Of a stretch of 64,000 nucleotides of DNA, positions 48,667 through 62,041 are shown piece by piece. The DNA comes from Tyto alba. Its lineage: Eukaryota > Chordata > Aves > Strigiformes > Tytonidae. Numbering within the stretch: the first letter of the stretch is position 1; each line of letters starts with the position of its first letter. Location: the NCBI RefSeq assembly GCF_018691265.1, contig NW_024881321.1, forward strand, positions 14,821,387 to 14,885,386, written 5' to 3'. The notes under the pieces were generated by a model. That model saw only the letters and a list, made by a program, of their open reading frames with translations. It ran no database searches and was not told where the DNA came from. The position numbers and the translations under genes were made by a program.

Positions 48667-51274
48667 CCGGTTCTTAGGCCAAAGGAAATTATGGATCAAA
48701 ATACCAATGTGATTTGTTTCTGCTTTTTTTCAAGCAGGATTAATATGTTGTGAAAAGTAAAGAGGACATCAGAGAACTTTGTGGAGATAACTAGAAAAGC
48801 CACTATTCTATTAATTTAAGAATCTTGATTTCATTTTTTAATTTATTAAAAAATGATGTAAACGTTAGGTACATCTCATTCACATCATTTACTTTTCAAA
48901 GTTGCAAGGTGATAAGAGTTCTCTCAGGACAACTAGGGGCCTGGGTAAGAAATGGACTTAGTTGTATCAGGAGTATGGAGGTCTGAGACAGGAATAATAA
49001 ACCATTTATATCCTTTGGAGTTTATGAATCAATTTATCAGTTAGCTTCTAAGCATTCTTGTTAGAAGGTAGTTCCATAACTTTATGCTTCTCCTACTTAA
49101 ACATCTTATTTTAGTTTCTGTCTACAGTTTATTCTTAATCACTCTAAATTAATTTTTTTACCTGTCCAATATGATCCTCTAAATAATTATTTTCTCTTTG
49201 TTGTTTATTAGTTTTTCCTTTGTTTTCAGGCCAATGGTCATAGTCTGACTCATTCTTAATTTTACTGTGCTCAACAATGATGCCTCATACAGTCCATCCT
49301 CTTGCAAATGATCCAACATGAAATAATACTTCACTGAACATGAATGATCAGAACGAAATGCACAGATACAGTAATAACTGTTCTTTATACATATCAAATC
49401 TTTCTGACAGGGAAGTAATGCAATGTGTTGTGCAGTATTAGTCCTTGGCCTCTGGGCAGTACAAGAAAGAAAAAAATCATTTACAATGATATGATTAGCA
49501 ATTATTTTCATTTTTTGGGTGTCAAGACTACTAATAATTCATCTTAATCAAAATAAATATAATTTTCCAATGCTTATAATAGGACAAAAGGAAAGGCTTT
49601 TACAGGACAGATAGCTGTAATATATCTATTTCCAATACAACTTAAGTAGGGCTTCTTGATGATGTACATAAACAAGAGGAAGTTGAAGGAAAATGACTGA
49701 GAGGAAGAAGAAAACTATGAGCTCCAGCTACATGTGGCATGAAGGAGACGTTGCAACCCACCATGAGAAGAAACAGTAAGAAAATTTAGGTTTCTGGAGG
49801 CTAGGTAGAATGCAACAATAAGAAGAAAATTGGAAAAAAAAGAGGGAAATACAAATCAGTATAACCAGAAGAAAACAATCATATGAATGGGACAGAAAAC
49901 TTCAACTGAGAGTAGGATGAAACATGGATAAAGAAAAGGAGGCAAAAATGCATAGAAGAGTAAGTACTAAGAGATCATAAATGTAGCTTTTTTCCAGATC
50001 TTACATTTCCATGCAAGGAGTCAAAACTGAATCTTGAGCCACAGACTATTAAATAATTTAACATCTCCATTTAATAAATAAATCCTCTCCTCCTATAACA
50101 GCACGATTTTTAATTCTGAGAACCTTGGTATGTGCAATACAGTGATCAGGGCACAAAACCCATCATGTTACTTTCAGAAAGTTATGTTAGCATGCCAGAC
50201 AGGTTTGACCATGTAGTTTATTGGCAGATCCAAAATTACATGAATTACAGGATGTGGAATGTAGCTTATGGCCACTTTTGACAGGCTCCTTTTCATTAAT
50301 TTGAAATATAAATAATTACCCATTTTTTGACTGTATATTACTTGATAGAAATGTTGAGATTATGAGAGAAGTGATTTCTATGTCAAAAGATCATTGTATC
50401 AAAAGTTAAACTCAGTTAAACACAAAGAGAATTCCTTGATTAAGTATTTTCTAACATATATTATAAAAAAAGAATTTTGACACTTCAACCCTCATCCAAA
50501 ATAGTTAAGATAAATGTTAAAAAGAAATATGTTCTCAGTAGTTTCTGCATTTAAGCTGTCCACTTTAGGAAGTCTGACTCTGATTATTCAAAATTCATGC
50601 TTATTTATGCAGTCATGTCTAAAGTATTTATCTCTCCAAGGAGTTTGAAATCACTTAACACAAATTCTAGTATATGCATTCTTCATGTTTCAGGAGTCTC
50701 TATTCAAATTTGACTTTGGCAGAAGTTTTAACCTATCTGTCATGCATCTCTGTCATATCTTCATCAACATATTTTAGTATACCTTGTCATAAATCCTTTG
50801 TATGTTAAGTATATAGTATGATCCACATTTCATGACGGGTAGGGGATTTTAAGAACAGGGAATACATGATTTTCCCATATTATACATGACAACTGGAGAA
50901 AAAAAAGGATTGAATCTTGGTCAGTCTGAACTGTCCACCACCCATCTGAACTCTCCACCCATACAGCAGAGATTGCAGCTGGATATCACTGCAGGATGAA
51001 GTCATAATAAATCTGGAATTACAGGTGAACCCAAGAAGTAAGAAGTACTCCTAGATCCTATAAGAGATTTCTTTTATATCTTAGGTTGACATCTTAGACA
51101 CTAAACCATTCCTACTTTGTGTGATTCAAGACAACTATTTTGCCTGAACAAGTGTATTTTTTTGCCACTGAGAGTTTATTTTCTTATTGATCATCATGTT
51201 AAACAGCATCCAGACTCACAGTTCATGTGTCTTACTGTAAGTAAATCCTGAACCACATAGCTGTGTATGTACAC

Positions 51275-51300
51275 TTTTTTTTTTTTTTTTTTTTTTTTTT
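51275..51300 (+). repeat. T26 homopolymer
   Basis: Uninterrupted T run followed by CTTTTTG. Confidence 0.9.
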
Positions 51301-52524
51301 CTTTTTGAGCAGGCAGAGTTCGTTCACTATGTTTGCAATAACAGGAGATCAAAAAAGTTGAAAGTGTGAATTGTTGATGAAGTTATGTACCTTCCATTAT
51401 AGTCTTGATGGTCTGACTTAAGAAAAGGATAGAGGACTCAAATATTAATGTTTATCAGAGTTTTAAGATTCTTGCCCTTTGAATTTACATAAGTGAAGCT
51501 GAATATGAGCAAGTTTAAAACATGCAAGCTAAAACCCTAATTGTGTTATCATATCCACTTAAAAGAATCACCTCTGCAACACATAAAACCAAGCATATTT
51601 ATTTTTGCACAGTGACAATTTCAGGATTCAGATTCCTTAAAAACAAATTGTGTCAAACAAAGCCAGATTACAAGTTTAACACTGTGCTCTATGTCTTCAC
51701 TTGCATTCTATGCACACATGTCCAAGACATAAGGGAATCATAATAAAAGCATAACATTCAGTAAACTGCTCTGAAAATATTGCAAAACTTTGGACAGCTT
51801 AATTGAATGTGTTTACAACTGTAATTGTACATTTTCTTAATGTATTTATTTTCTTACATTCCAAACCACTGTACACTTGTTTTGCTTTGTAGTTCCTTAA
51901 CATACTAAATATACTCATAACTCAACATCCCAAGACATTTCTTAAATACTAGTCTTGTTTTCAACTAAAATCTCAAAACTTTTGACTGGACCAGTTTGAT
52001 GCAAAAGTAGTATAATACATCTGCAAACAGCTGCACTCTCATATAACAGCACTGGAAAGTTCATATTTATGACATATTCCTAACCACATAATTCCTACTT
52101 CAACTAAGTTCCACTTGCAGGGAAGACTCAACACTCAGTTTCCAGTCTCTTAGACAGAGCAAGCAGTCATAATATCATTCAAGCTCTTTAGGTATGAAAG
52201 TTGAAGGCAGAAGCTTTTTAGTTAAAGAATAAGTCATCCATTAGCATAAATCTGCTGACACTGTAAGCTGATTTTACCATTCTAGAAAAACTACTTTTTC
52301 TTTTTTTCCCAGTTAATTGTCCTGCATTCTGTGCATAATAGTTACTTCTGTGCCATTTTAGTTACAGTTTTTCCTCTAATTCTTGTTTAACAGTTAATTA
52401 TAATTTATGAAAATATAAATTAGTGAGCATACACCGAAATTAAAAAGGACATAGAACTTATCTACTTATTGTTTGGAGAGTTTGGGAGGTTTTTTTTTTT
52501 GTTTTTTGTTTTTTTTTTTTTTTT

Positions 52525-52590
52525 ATGTTTATCTTTTTTTATGTTTATCTTTTTTTATGTTTATCTTTATCTTTTTTATGTTTATCTTTT
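52525..52590 (+). repeat. Minisatellite, about four ATGTTTATC(T)n units
   Basis: Units at 52525-52540, 52541-52556, 52557-52577 and a partial at 52578-52590. Each begins ATGTTTATC and ends in a T run; the third has an extra TTTATC. A T-rich tract (52490-52524) lies directly before it. Confidence 0.9.
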
Positions 52591-54799
52591 AGACAGCAGT
52601 GAAGCAAGTAAAATTCATTGGAGACCTTGGTTTCATTTTCTTTACATTTTTTTTCTGTGACTCTAAGTAAGTTCCCTAATGTCAACTAAACATAATCAAA
52701 GATATTTTAGTTTCCTGTCATAGAAAATATGTTTCTAAAAGAGTATGTGATGTGTAATCTCATTCCAGCAGAACCCTCCCATGTATTTTTCTGCAAGATT
52801 CCACATACATAAAAACATGTGTTACATTAACAACTTAAATAAAATATAGCCACAATTATGAGAAATGTAATAAAAAGTAAACATCTGAATTTAAAGAGCA
52901 AAGAAAATGGTCTGTGATTTTAAGAAGTGCTGAACATTCACAATTTATAATGAGATGAACAATGAATTCATTGTTTGTTCAGAACTGCGCAAAGATCATG
53001 AACTCTCATAAAAACAACAAAGTAATTTACCTACAGTAGCTGCACAATGGATCTGTTATTTCAAAAGATGCCTTTAATCATGAAAAATATATTTCTTAAA
53101 TTGTGCCTATATACGTAGAACTGGTAAAGAATATGTAGTATAGTGTAAACTATTCACAAGGTAAACGATAACATGGATAAATTTCTAAGAAAATCAAGCA
53201 GATTTATAATTTCAGACAGATCATATTATTTGACATTTTTCTACATTTCATTGCTGGGATTTCTACTGATTTAGGTGCCTAAATCTAGATTAGTCACATT
53301 GGCACCTTTATAAATCAGAGGAAAACTATTCATCGCAAGTGGATGATTTATTTGTATGCCCGTATTCAGATGAGATGAACCATCCAGTGGCAGGTGTCTG
53401 TTTTTCTCCAGTATTTCTCTTCCTACACAAGGGCCTGGAATAATTAATACCCATTGATTAAAGCAAATTAATCAATATAATGTTTTTAAATAATCCTATT
53501 TTGTGTTCTGAGGTCTTCTGAAGTTTAATTATATGGACATGTTTTTCAGCTTACTTTATTAAATTGCTCCCTTATCCCTGAAATCTAACTGCATATCTAA
53601 ACCTTAGTTAACCAGGAGCTGCAGCTACAATTTTCTGAATACTTTTTCTTATTCTAATTTAATAAAGAGGTATCTTTTACTTCTTTGTATGTCATTTAGT
53701 AGCTCAAAATTATCTACTCTCTGAAGATCATAGCAGTGTTTAATTTCAGATCAGGGAAATCGAGTTTTGCAGTTATGTTCTAAATGGAATTCCTGTCATA
53801 GTTATTTGAAATAAAAGTTTGTGTGGCCAGTTCCTTCTAGCCATTTATCAGATTTTAGAGATTTATCTTGTCCAACTTAAATATTCATCTTAAGAAAGGT
53901 AGGTGTCCACAGTGTGAATGTCTGCACCCGAACTAGTAATTATAGGTACCTTTTGCAGTCGATACAGAGAAACACACTTTTAAAGTGCGATTTATTTCAC
54001 CTTTAGAATGAGATGAATCATGTCCTAGAAATACTGATTTTGCTATTTTAGCTATAACAAAAATCTTAGGATGTATAATTCTGATGTAGACATTTACACA
54101 GTGGATTTCTGTATTTGAGAACACTCTATATTAATGAAATAAAAATTGAATGCTTATTCATTCAGCCTGCTATTGCAAGTCTTCTTTTTTTTTTTTTTTT
54201 TTCTTTTTGTATGGGACAAATGACTATTTCCAATTCATTGATATCCTGGAAAATATATAGATGTGGAAACAAGAAAACAAAAACCTAAATCCCAATACAC
54301 TGTTTCCACACTATGTCTACAAGTGGTATTTCCCACTATGTGACTGAAAAATGCCTTCCAAATCTTTGCAGAAGTGTACTCAAAAACATTTTACTATTAA
54401 ATAGAAAGACAAACCCAAGAACTCTACATCAGGCAATAGCAACAACTGTAGGTGATTCTTTAAAAACTCTGCTGAATAAGGGTGATTTACTCATGACTTG
54501 CTTACAGAATAAATTTCTGACTGAAGTGATGCACAAAATCTAAGTTTCATGATAAAGAGAATTTCTCCAAGTTAGCATTTCCCACAATTAACCATATCAA
54601 GCCAAGTATTGAGTATTAATTGACTGTAGTTTCACATCTGTGTTGAGTATATGTGTCATTCACTGGAAATCAAGGTTAATATTCTCAAGTTTAAGAAATT
54701 GAAATAAAAAATTTTAAAAATTTGCCTTTCTTATCATCCAGGTGAGTTGCAAGATGCCACCTTCAAATATCTAATGGCATTGGGTGCATATATACATAC

Positions 54800-54821
54800 A
54801 TATATATATATATATATATAT
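54800..54821 (+). repeat. (AT)11 microsatellite
   Basis: Eleven exact AT units after a short ATACAT stretch. Confidence 0.95.
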
Positions 54822-56211
54822 GAGGGATCATGGATTCTATTTGCCCACACATAAGAAGCTGATATCATCTGGGATACTTTAGAGCGTCCCATTTGACCTC
54901 CTGTTGCCACTCCAAAACTTCATCTGTGTCATACCTGCCAGCTGGTGTGGATATCTTAGATAATTTTGTGCATCTCAGATAATATTAGTCACTTATTTGG
55001 GGGAAACTAAATTGAATTCTTATCTCCTTAACTTAAATATCTCACCTTTGGAACAGTATTTCTTCCTGGAGGCCTTCAAAAGCAGCCATCTCCAATGACT
55101 GTTGGGAACAGCGTCTATATTAGAAAACAGTTCACTAAGGATACCAGACTTTATACACAACCTAGCCATCTAAGTGAAGAAGATTGAATATGAACCTGGT
55201 TAACAGACCTAATTCTGAAGAATACTAGAGTTCTGTAAGAGCAGATTTTATATGTTTGGGTTTTTTTTTAATCTTTATGTATTTGTTAAGCATCATGTCA
55301 CCATGGAAAATCTGGGAAAACATGGAGTGACAGAACTGTAAACTGCTTATACCTCAGATTTGACTGCTTTTCAAACACTTAGAGGGTGATGGATTTGGCA
55401 GCTCCATAGATCCCCATGGGGAAGCTGCAGACAGACAGTGATTACAGGTTGTATTGTTTCTTGCCACTGCATCTCCTACCTTTGCTACTAATTTTTTTTT
55501 TTTGGTTTAATTTCCAATAGTTGTGGTCCTGCATGTGGAAGTCAGTTTTGCTGGTTTAAGAAATTTGAGCGTTCTCTCTGCCCCTAAGTATACCTAATCC
55601 CCATGTAATGTGAAGCAGAACTTGCAATGAAACACAAGAAAATGCCAATTTGAGCAGCTTTACACTGGATTTAGAATAAGGTTGAAGAATAATTATTTTG
55701 CTGAATATTTTATTCCTCTTTATTTAAGTTAGAACATATATATTACATAGATAATCTATTTTTAAACAGAAATATTTCTTAAGTTACTTTTACATATTGA
55801 AATTTTCTTCTGAGTTGGCAGCGAGACTGTATTACCTAGTATATGTACATCTGCTTGATACAGTATATGTAAAAATGTCCACAAACTTTATATTCTTAGC
55901 AATTAAAGTATGTAACTAGTTACTGACTTTTAAGATATAGTTTAGCTACTGGTTTTCAGTATTGGGATTTTAAGTATCACATTGGGATAAATAACAGTTT
56001 TTCTTCTTGTATGATTAATGTACAAAGCCAAGTCCCTATTTTACAAGAAGGAATATAAGAAATGACTGCTTTCAAATAGTATTTCAATTTATGAGCCGGT
56101 AGATTGGTTGCAAAGTTATTTCCCTAAAATCAAATTGTTTCTTTTGGAAAGAAAATAAAGTAATCTTGTGGAATGTCTTCTTGGAAATAACAAAAATTTG
56201 TTTCCTTAATA

Positions 56212-56232
56212 TTTTTTTTTTTTTTTTTTTTT
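56212..56232 (+). repeat. T21 homopolymer
   Basis: Uninterrupted T run. Confidence 0.9.
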
Positions 56233-59134
56233 AATTTCTGAGATACTGTTATTCTACTGTATTATCCTTCACATAGTATTTAATATTCTAAGATTTTGAT
56301 AGATATTATACAGATCGCACTGGACGCTATATTTAGTAGGAAAGCTAACTTTGAATCAAGCTTCTATCAAGGTTGGAAACATGCACTGTGAGTAGCCTGG
56401 GGTCCTGATTTCTGATTTGTGCATATGACACAGAAGTTTCAAATGTCAGTTGCAAATATTGTATTTAATATTTTAATCTATCGACTGGAGGTGTCATTTG
56501 GACTAGAAAAAATCTGGAGACAATGAGACACATTCACAAACATGACTAGCTACAAAAGATCTGGATGCCAACACTGGGATTGTGATAAATTGTGCATGAC
56601 TAAACACAATTTTTTAAAGTTGGATTATCTGAAGAATTGGAAGCTCTCTATTAATAATGTTAAAATTTTGATAAAATTTACGTTTCTTTTTTTCAATTTA
56701 TAGATCTTCAAAAGACTGAAGACATATCAAACAAGTTTTACCTTGGAAAATGAAAATAAACCTTTATTTTTTATGTCATTCACATCCACTTTGCATATAG
56801 AGTGATAAGGAATTGTTTACCAATGTGGTGTACTGTTATACTCGCTGCTTTCATAAAAAAAAATTCTGTGGGAAAAAGTGCCTAATAGTAGAAAGCATCT
56901 GCAATATAAACAGATACTGGGTGTTGGGAGGGGAGAAAAGTGAGAAAGCACTATTGTACAAAGTGCCGTTATACAGTGGGATTGTGAGCATAAAAAACTA
57001 AACACAGGTGTATATATGGGAGATACTAATAGCAAAAAAGTGCACCATGTCTTGTTCCAGGCTGAGAATTTTACATATATAAATAGTTTTATACCTGGTT
57101 CTGCACCATCAAATTCCATACATGCACATAATCAAATGTCTAAGTTTCCCACAATATTACAGAATTGTTCATTTAATTTATTATTGCTATTTGATAACAG
57201 TTACAAGAGCATTATTTGAGCCTTTGTAAAAATGCCTTCTTTATTTATTCTTTGTGAAATAGCTAATGTGAAGTCATAGATACAGGACACGTTTCATTAT
57301 GCCCAGTCCATTGTGAGCACAGTAATAAGGAAAGACTTCTAGAGTGTGAATTCTATTATGGAAAAGCTGCATTTAATTCATTATCACAATGCACAGTGTT
57401 TCTGGTGTTTGCTCATGGACATCAACGTCTGAGCCATTAAAAATTGCAAAACTTCCAACTCATTTGTGAATTATTGTTATTGAAGTAATCAAAAAGTGTT
57501 TAAGTTGTTGCAAATATATTAAAGGGAATTTATTTGGTCCTCCTAACTGTATAAGACAATCTGAATAATAGAGAGCTCTCAAAATACATTTTAGAATGAG
57601 TATTTTTTAAATAACGGTGAACTGATGGCAGTTTTCTGTAGAAGAGAATGATCCTCAAGGAAATCATCCTTTACCTATACCAAAACGGTTCCTTTAAGTC
57701 AATTAATGTTTGCTTAACAGAGTAACAGTTTGAGACAGGCAACTCCTTGAAAACATCCTTAAATTGCCTTAATAATTTGACCAGTTTCATATGTTTAAAA
57801 GTTTGGTTTGTATGCAAAATGATTTTTTAAATTTACTTGTGTTTTTAAACAAAATGATTATTTTGATTGCAAGAAGACATATACAGATATGTACTGAATA
57901 ATTATAATTAAAGCTAAAGTAACAATATTCCTACCTTCAGATATTTTTATTTCCTTATTTGTGGCTTTGATTTCAATGCAAAAATTTTCAATAAAATTGG
58001 ACCCCAAAATGTCAATAATATTGAGCTCTACTAAACAATGTCTATTAAATGACATTTTTCTTTGTAGATCTTTACTAATACTGATTATATTCCTAGCATC
58101 CCTCACTGTCAGTAATAAAAACTGTAAATGTAAGAAATAATTTAAAAGTTAGGTCCAAAACTGCAAGTTATTCAACAGTTCCATAAAAAACAAAGGATCA
58201 CAAGATTAGTCTTTCTTTTGCAAAATGGCTTTTTTAACACTACTATATTGATAGAAACATATTAAAAAGGGTACCCTCAGAGTGATAGGGAAAGATTTAC
58301 TTATTTTGCTTGATCAATTTTTCTACTGAGGTCAACTTGAATTGTTCCATATTTATAAATCCTCTAAGGTTGTCTAGAAAATTATATTCTAGAGTTTATC
58401 TATCTAGCATCTTGAGAGGAATTAAATCAGGAAGACTAATTAATTTGCAAAACAGAGACATAATGTTATGGCATTTTTCTTGATTTTGTTTACTTAAACA
58501 ACCAGTCAAAACCTTGCAGAAATGTAACTTCATTTATGATTTCTTTAATAATTGCATTAATAAACATTAACAGCACTGCCACAGCTATAATGCTGATGAA
58601 TTTATTAACGCTTCTGGGGAACCCACTTGTCTTTTAGGTATTGCTTCTATAAGCACTTCAAATATAACTACTTTAATTTGTGCTTTTATTTTTTTTTTTT
58701 TTTAAGAAGAAAATATTTTATCCTCACTATAAAAATAATCAATTAAAGGAAAAAGAGAAAAGGAAATTCTGCATCACAATTGGCTGTCACTGATCTATAA
58801 TGTCCCAATGGATTTGAAGAGTTCAGTAGGGAAACTGAAGAAAGAGCATAGACTTGATTTCTTTGTGTCCATCAAAGCTTTTGAATATAAATCCTCAGGC
58901 ACAGGAATGATCACTTTCTGCCAGTATTGTTTCATCTACCTTCATATAGAAATCTGCATAAACTCATCAATTTAAAAATACGTTTTCTAGCACTTATGTC
59001 CATGACCTTCATTCTGTCTCAAAACAAGTAGCATCAAGAAGGAAATTAATAAAATCTCTAATAAACAATAAAAGCAAAAGAAAAGGACTTTTTAACACAT
59101 ACAACAGAGAAATGCAAGACTTCTCAGTAGCCTT

Positions 59135-59184
59135 AGAGGACCTTAATTTTAATTACCGCAGAGGACCTTAATTTGAATTATTTC
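59135..59184 (+). repeat. 25-bp tandem duplication, two copies
   Basis: Copies at 59135-59159 and 59160-59184 share AGAGGACCTTAATTT and then AATTA; they differ at a few positions at the end. Confidence 0.9.
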
Positions 59185-61336
59185 TACTTATGTTTGATTA
59201 ATATAAAATATGTTCAAACATAAGGATTAGCAACAATAGGGAAAAAAATAGATATAACTCCCATGTATAAATACAGGCTAAGGTGAAACAAAGACATGGT
59301 AGTAAAATTGGTTGACTTCCTGGGAAAAAAAATCATGCTACAAGAAATAAATAATAATAATTAAAAAGTAAAGATACAGAAAACGTTAACATTTTAGAAC
59401 ACACTTAGGATATTAAGCTACAAAATTTACAAGAAGCATTCTGAGGAATTTAATTATTTATTTAATTGAAAATATTTGTTGCAGATCTGATTCCACTGTG
59501 ATTTTCATATTGTGAAATCAAAGGAATTATTTGAGAGAAAATGTACCATGCTAGATTAGCAATGATGAGAAAATCTGGATTTTGAAAAGATAGCTGCTTT
59601 TCCTGCAAATGTAATATTGTTTAGCACTAGTCAGAAGAAACATCAGAAAATATTGATGTAGTTGTGTAAAAATAATCTCAAAGGCAAAATTGCATCTTTT
59701 TGTGTCTAGATTTTACATAGTAAAATAAAATTTTAAAAAATAATGTTATGCTTTCAAATTAAGAGAAGTGGAGTAGTCTGAAAAATTTCACATGAGAATA
59801 ATGTTTCATTTTGGATAAAGACAAATTGGAAATGTGTAAAATGAAAATAAGAATAAAAAATAAAACTGAGAATAAGAATTTTCATGGCACAGAAAACAAA
59901 TCTGCAATGGAGACTGCAGTTAGTAGAAGTAATCCTTTTTGAAAGGTCATTATATAGGTAATGATATTTCTATTATGTATTAATATAATGTAAAAGTTCT
60001 GTGAATAGAACTAAAATTCAGTTTTTAAGTTCATTAGATATCTGTGTAGGTGAATTGAATGCTAGTATCTATAGTTGCAATTATAATTCTAGAATCTTCT
60101 TGGATTGATTTCAGAAGCTAATGTTTATGTGAAGCAAAATTTGTAGAGACATAACATCTTTATTTAACAAGTTTTTATAGTTGGGGAAAAATGGACGTTT
60201 GTATGTGGAAGACTAATTGCAATTCGAAAATCAATTGACTGTGGAAAACTAATACTGAAGATTTTGCAGCTGATTTCTAATGAGGACAAAGAAGCATTTA
60301 AAATATTTAAAGCAGTACACTTAGGTTTCAGAACTGAAGTTCATTTTCTATCAGGAAATAAAGATGTCCATGTATGCTGATGCTGTTAGAAGCAAAGACA
60401 CATCTTCATATCAAATGCCCCAAGTAGGAAGCTGAATGCATTTTTTCATCTCAAATGATTTCAAAGGTTTCCATTAGGAAAACCCTTTTCACTAGGTAAA
60501 CTATTTTAACTACAACCAGAATTCCTCCTCAAAATTGCTAGTGACAGAGGACTGAGGTTTCTGCTTATGGCCCATGAAATGTTTCCTGAAGGGTCAGCAA
60601 AGTTTTAAAGAAGAGATATACTTGGTAGTCCTGTTTCGGGAACCTATGCCTCCCTGAATAGCAGAACTTCATATTCTATTATTGCCCTTGGGATTTTAAC
60701 TGATTCAGCTGAGCAGATAGAAAGCATCAATGTCAGATCTACTGCCAAGGCAAAAGCTCAAAGCATCATTACCGCCAGAAATTATCAACACTAAAGGGAA
60801 GCACAGATTACACTAGTATTTTTGCCATATGATCAAATAGTCTAATTTTCCCTATTCCACTTGTATTTATTCTGAATTCCCTACTTTCAGTTACTCTAAG
60901 TCATAAGTAAAAAGTCATAAATTGGCAGCTCTAATCATGCAAAGTTCTGTATGTATGAGCATCAGAAAGAATTACATTAAAATGTAGTATTTTTATCCTG
61001 CTTGAAACATTAGAAGAGAGTCTATAGACTGTTCTGGTCATGGTTCATCTGTTATACGATGCAGTGAAAGAACAGTATTAGTTTTCCAGCTGTTCGTGAA
61101 CTTTCAACAGGCAGAAGATGTATTAAACAATGAGATCAGAGCCCACATGCTTAAATTGAATATAAGATTAAGAAAGAATTAGGAAGCTTTTCTTTTTACT
61201 TCCATATTTGAACAAAGCCCTAGTGCAGCCAAAGGATTGCTTTGTGTATAATTACAGTAAACACACAGGGTTTTCCTTCCATAGACTCACTTGTAAGATG
61301 TGTTAATGCTGGCAAAGAGGTACAATACAAAGTTAC

Positions 61337-61362
61337 AAAAAAAAAAAAAAAAAAAAAAAAAA
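61337..61362 (+). repeat. A26 homopolymer in the presumed KLHL1 3' flank
   Basis: Uninterrupted A run; in the KLHL1 sense strand it is T26, about 620-645 nt after the stop codon. Confidence 0.9.
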
Positions 61363-61600
61363 GACATCTTGGAGGTTTGCTTTTAGTTTTGTATTTCTTT
61401 CTACCGTAAAGCAACAGCTCAGTCATTATGAATGAAACTTGAATATCCAGACTTTTCTATCTCTTCCCTTCAGTAAGAATAAAACTGCCTGTTTAAATGA
61501 GGCCATAACCCATTTGAAGACAAGACCTGAACATAAAAATTCTATATTACTATCTACTTTTCTCTTTTAAAAAACACAGTTTGAAAATGATTAAATGTAC

Positions 61601-61606
61601 TTTAAT
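61601..61606 (-). terminator. Candidate poly(A) signal ATTAAA for KLHL1
   Basis: First common poly(A) hexamer variant I noticed downstream of the KLHL1 stop on the minus strand. No transcript evidence is available, and such hexamers are frequent by chance in AT-rich DNA. Confidence 0.25.
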
Positions 61607-61981
61607 GTTTCTTTAGTTAAAACCCTTGTGGCCATGAAAACTGTTCTTATATTTCCTCTCGCTCCATGTGTAGAGCTGGCCCTTGATTATCCAGTTCTCC
61701 AGGACACATTCACAAGAACAGTACCTGAACTTACTACTCCATGTTCACATATTTATGCCTACAACAGCTTGATTTTTTTTCTTGTTCACTGACTGTGAAC
61801 AGTTTTTATGATTTTATAGGGCATAAATACTTAATTTTTCTCAGTTCCAAACTTCTTCAAGTTCGTGTCCAACAGAGTATTCACTGTGTAAATCCTTGTT
61901 CTCGTGAAGTTATCATTCTCACTGTCTGATAGAAAAATAATCATTTCACAGTCAGTAAAATCCTCAGCAGTGCTGACAAAG

Positions 61982-62041
61982 TCATGGTTGTTTGATGACT
62001 ACAACACAGGCACCAGCTCTTCCAATATTTAGGGAAGCCAT
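61982..62041 (-). CDS. KLHL1: Kelch-like protein 1, terminal coding exon (19 codons plus stop)
   Basis: Seen: on the minus strand a run of T followed by CTGCAG (AG at 62043-62042) opens an exon reading MASLNIGRAGACVVVIKQP and then TGA at 61984-61982. The previous exon ends after a complete codon (CAG, Gln), so joining the two keeps frame and gives EWTQ-MASLNIGR. This is the closing beta-strand of the last kelch blade and the C-terminus. The ending ...VVVIKQP is what I remember for KLHL1; KLHL5 ends differently (...VVTVKL). With 60 coding bases it is too short to be found by open-reading-frame length and is recognised by splice signals and homology. The initial Met is internal, not a start codon. 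The 3' UTR continues to lower coordinates. Confidence 0.92.
   Translation of the reverse strand: MASLNIGRAGACVVVIKQP

Larger units (their letters stand above)
46561..60865. other. AT-rich gene-desert sequence, no gene seen
   Basis: About 14 kb with no exon, RNA gene or transposon I can name. Simple sequences: T26 at 48641-48666, T26 at 51275-51300, a 16-bp minisatellite at 52525-52590, T18 at 54185-54202, an AT dinucleotide at 54800-54821, T21 at 56212-56232 and a tandem duplication at 59135-59184. Open frames up to 110 codons (for example 49511-49179, minus) have no family resemblance. Confidence 0.55.
60866..61981 (-). other. KLHL1: Presumed KLHL1 3' UTR
   Basis: The region directly after the stop codon in the direction of transcription must hold the 3' UTR, but its end cannot be fixed from sequence. 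Candidate poly(A) signals on the minus strand are ATTAAA at 61606-61601 (about 375 nt after the stop) and AATAAA at 60871-60866 (about 1.1 kb after it). A 26-base A run (61337-61362, T in the transcript) lies between the two. The start is fixed; the end is only a guess. Confidence 0.35.

Noticed and set aside
49179..49511. 110-codon minus-strand open frame
   Set aside because: No recognisable domain and composition typical of chance frames in this DNA; no supporting signals.
54800..54821. (AT)11 as a regulatory element
   Set aside because: Ordinary dinucleotide microsatellite with no neighbouring gene.
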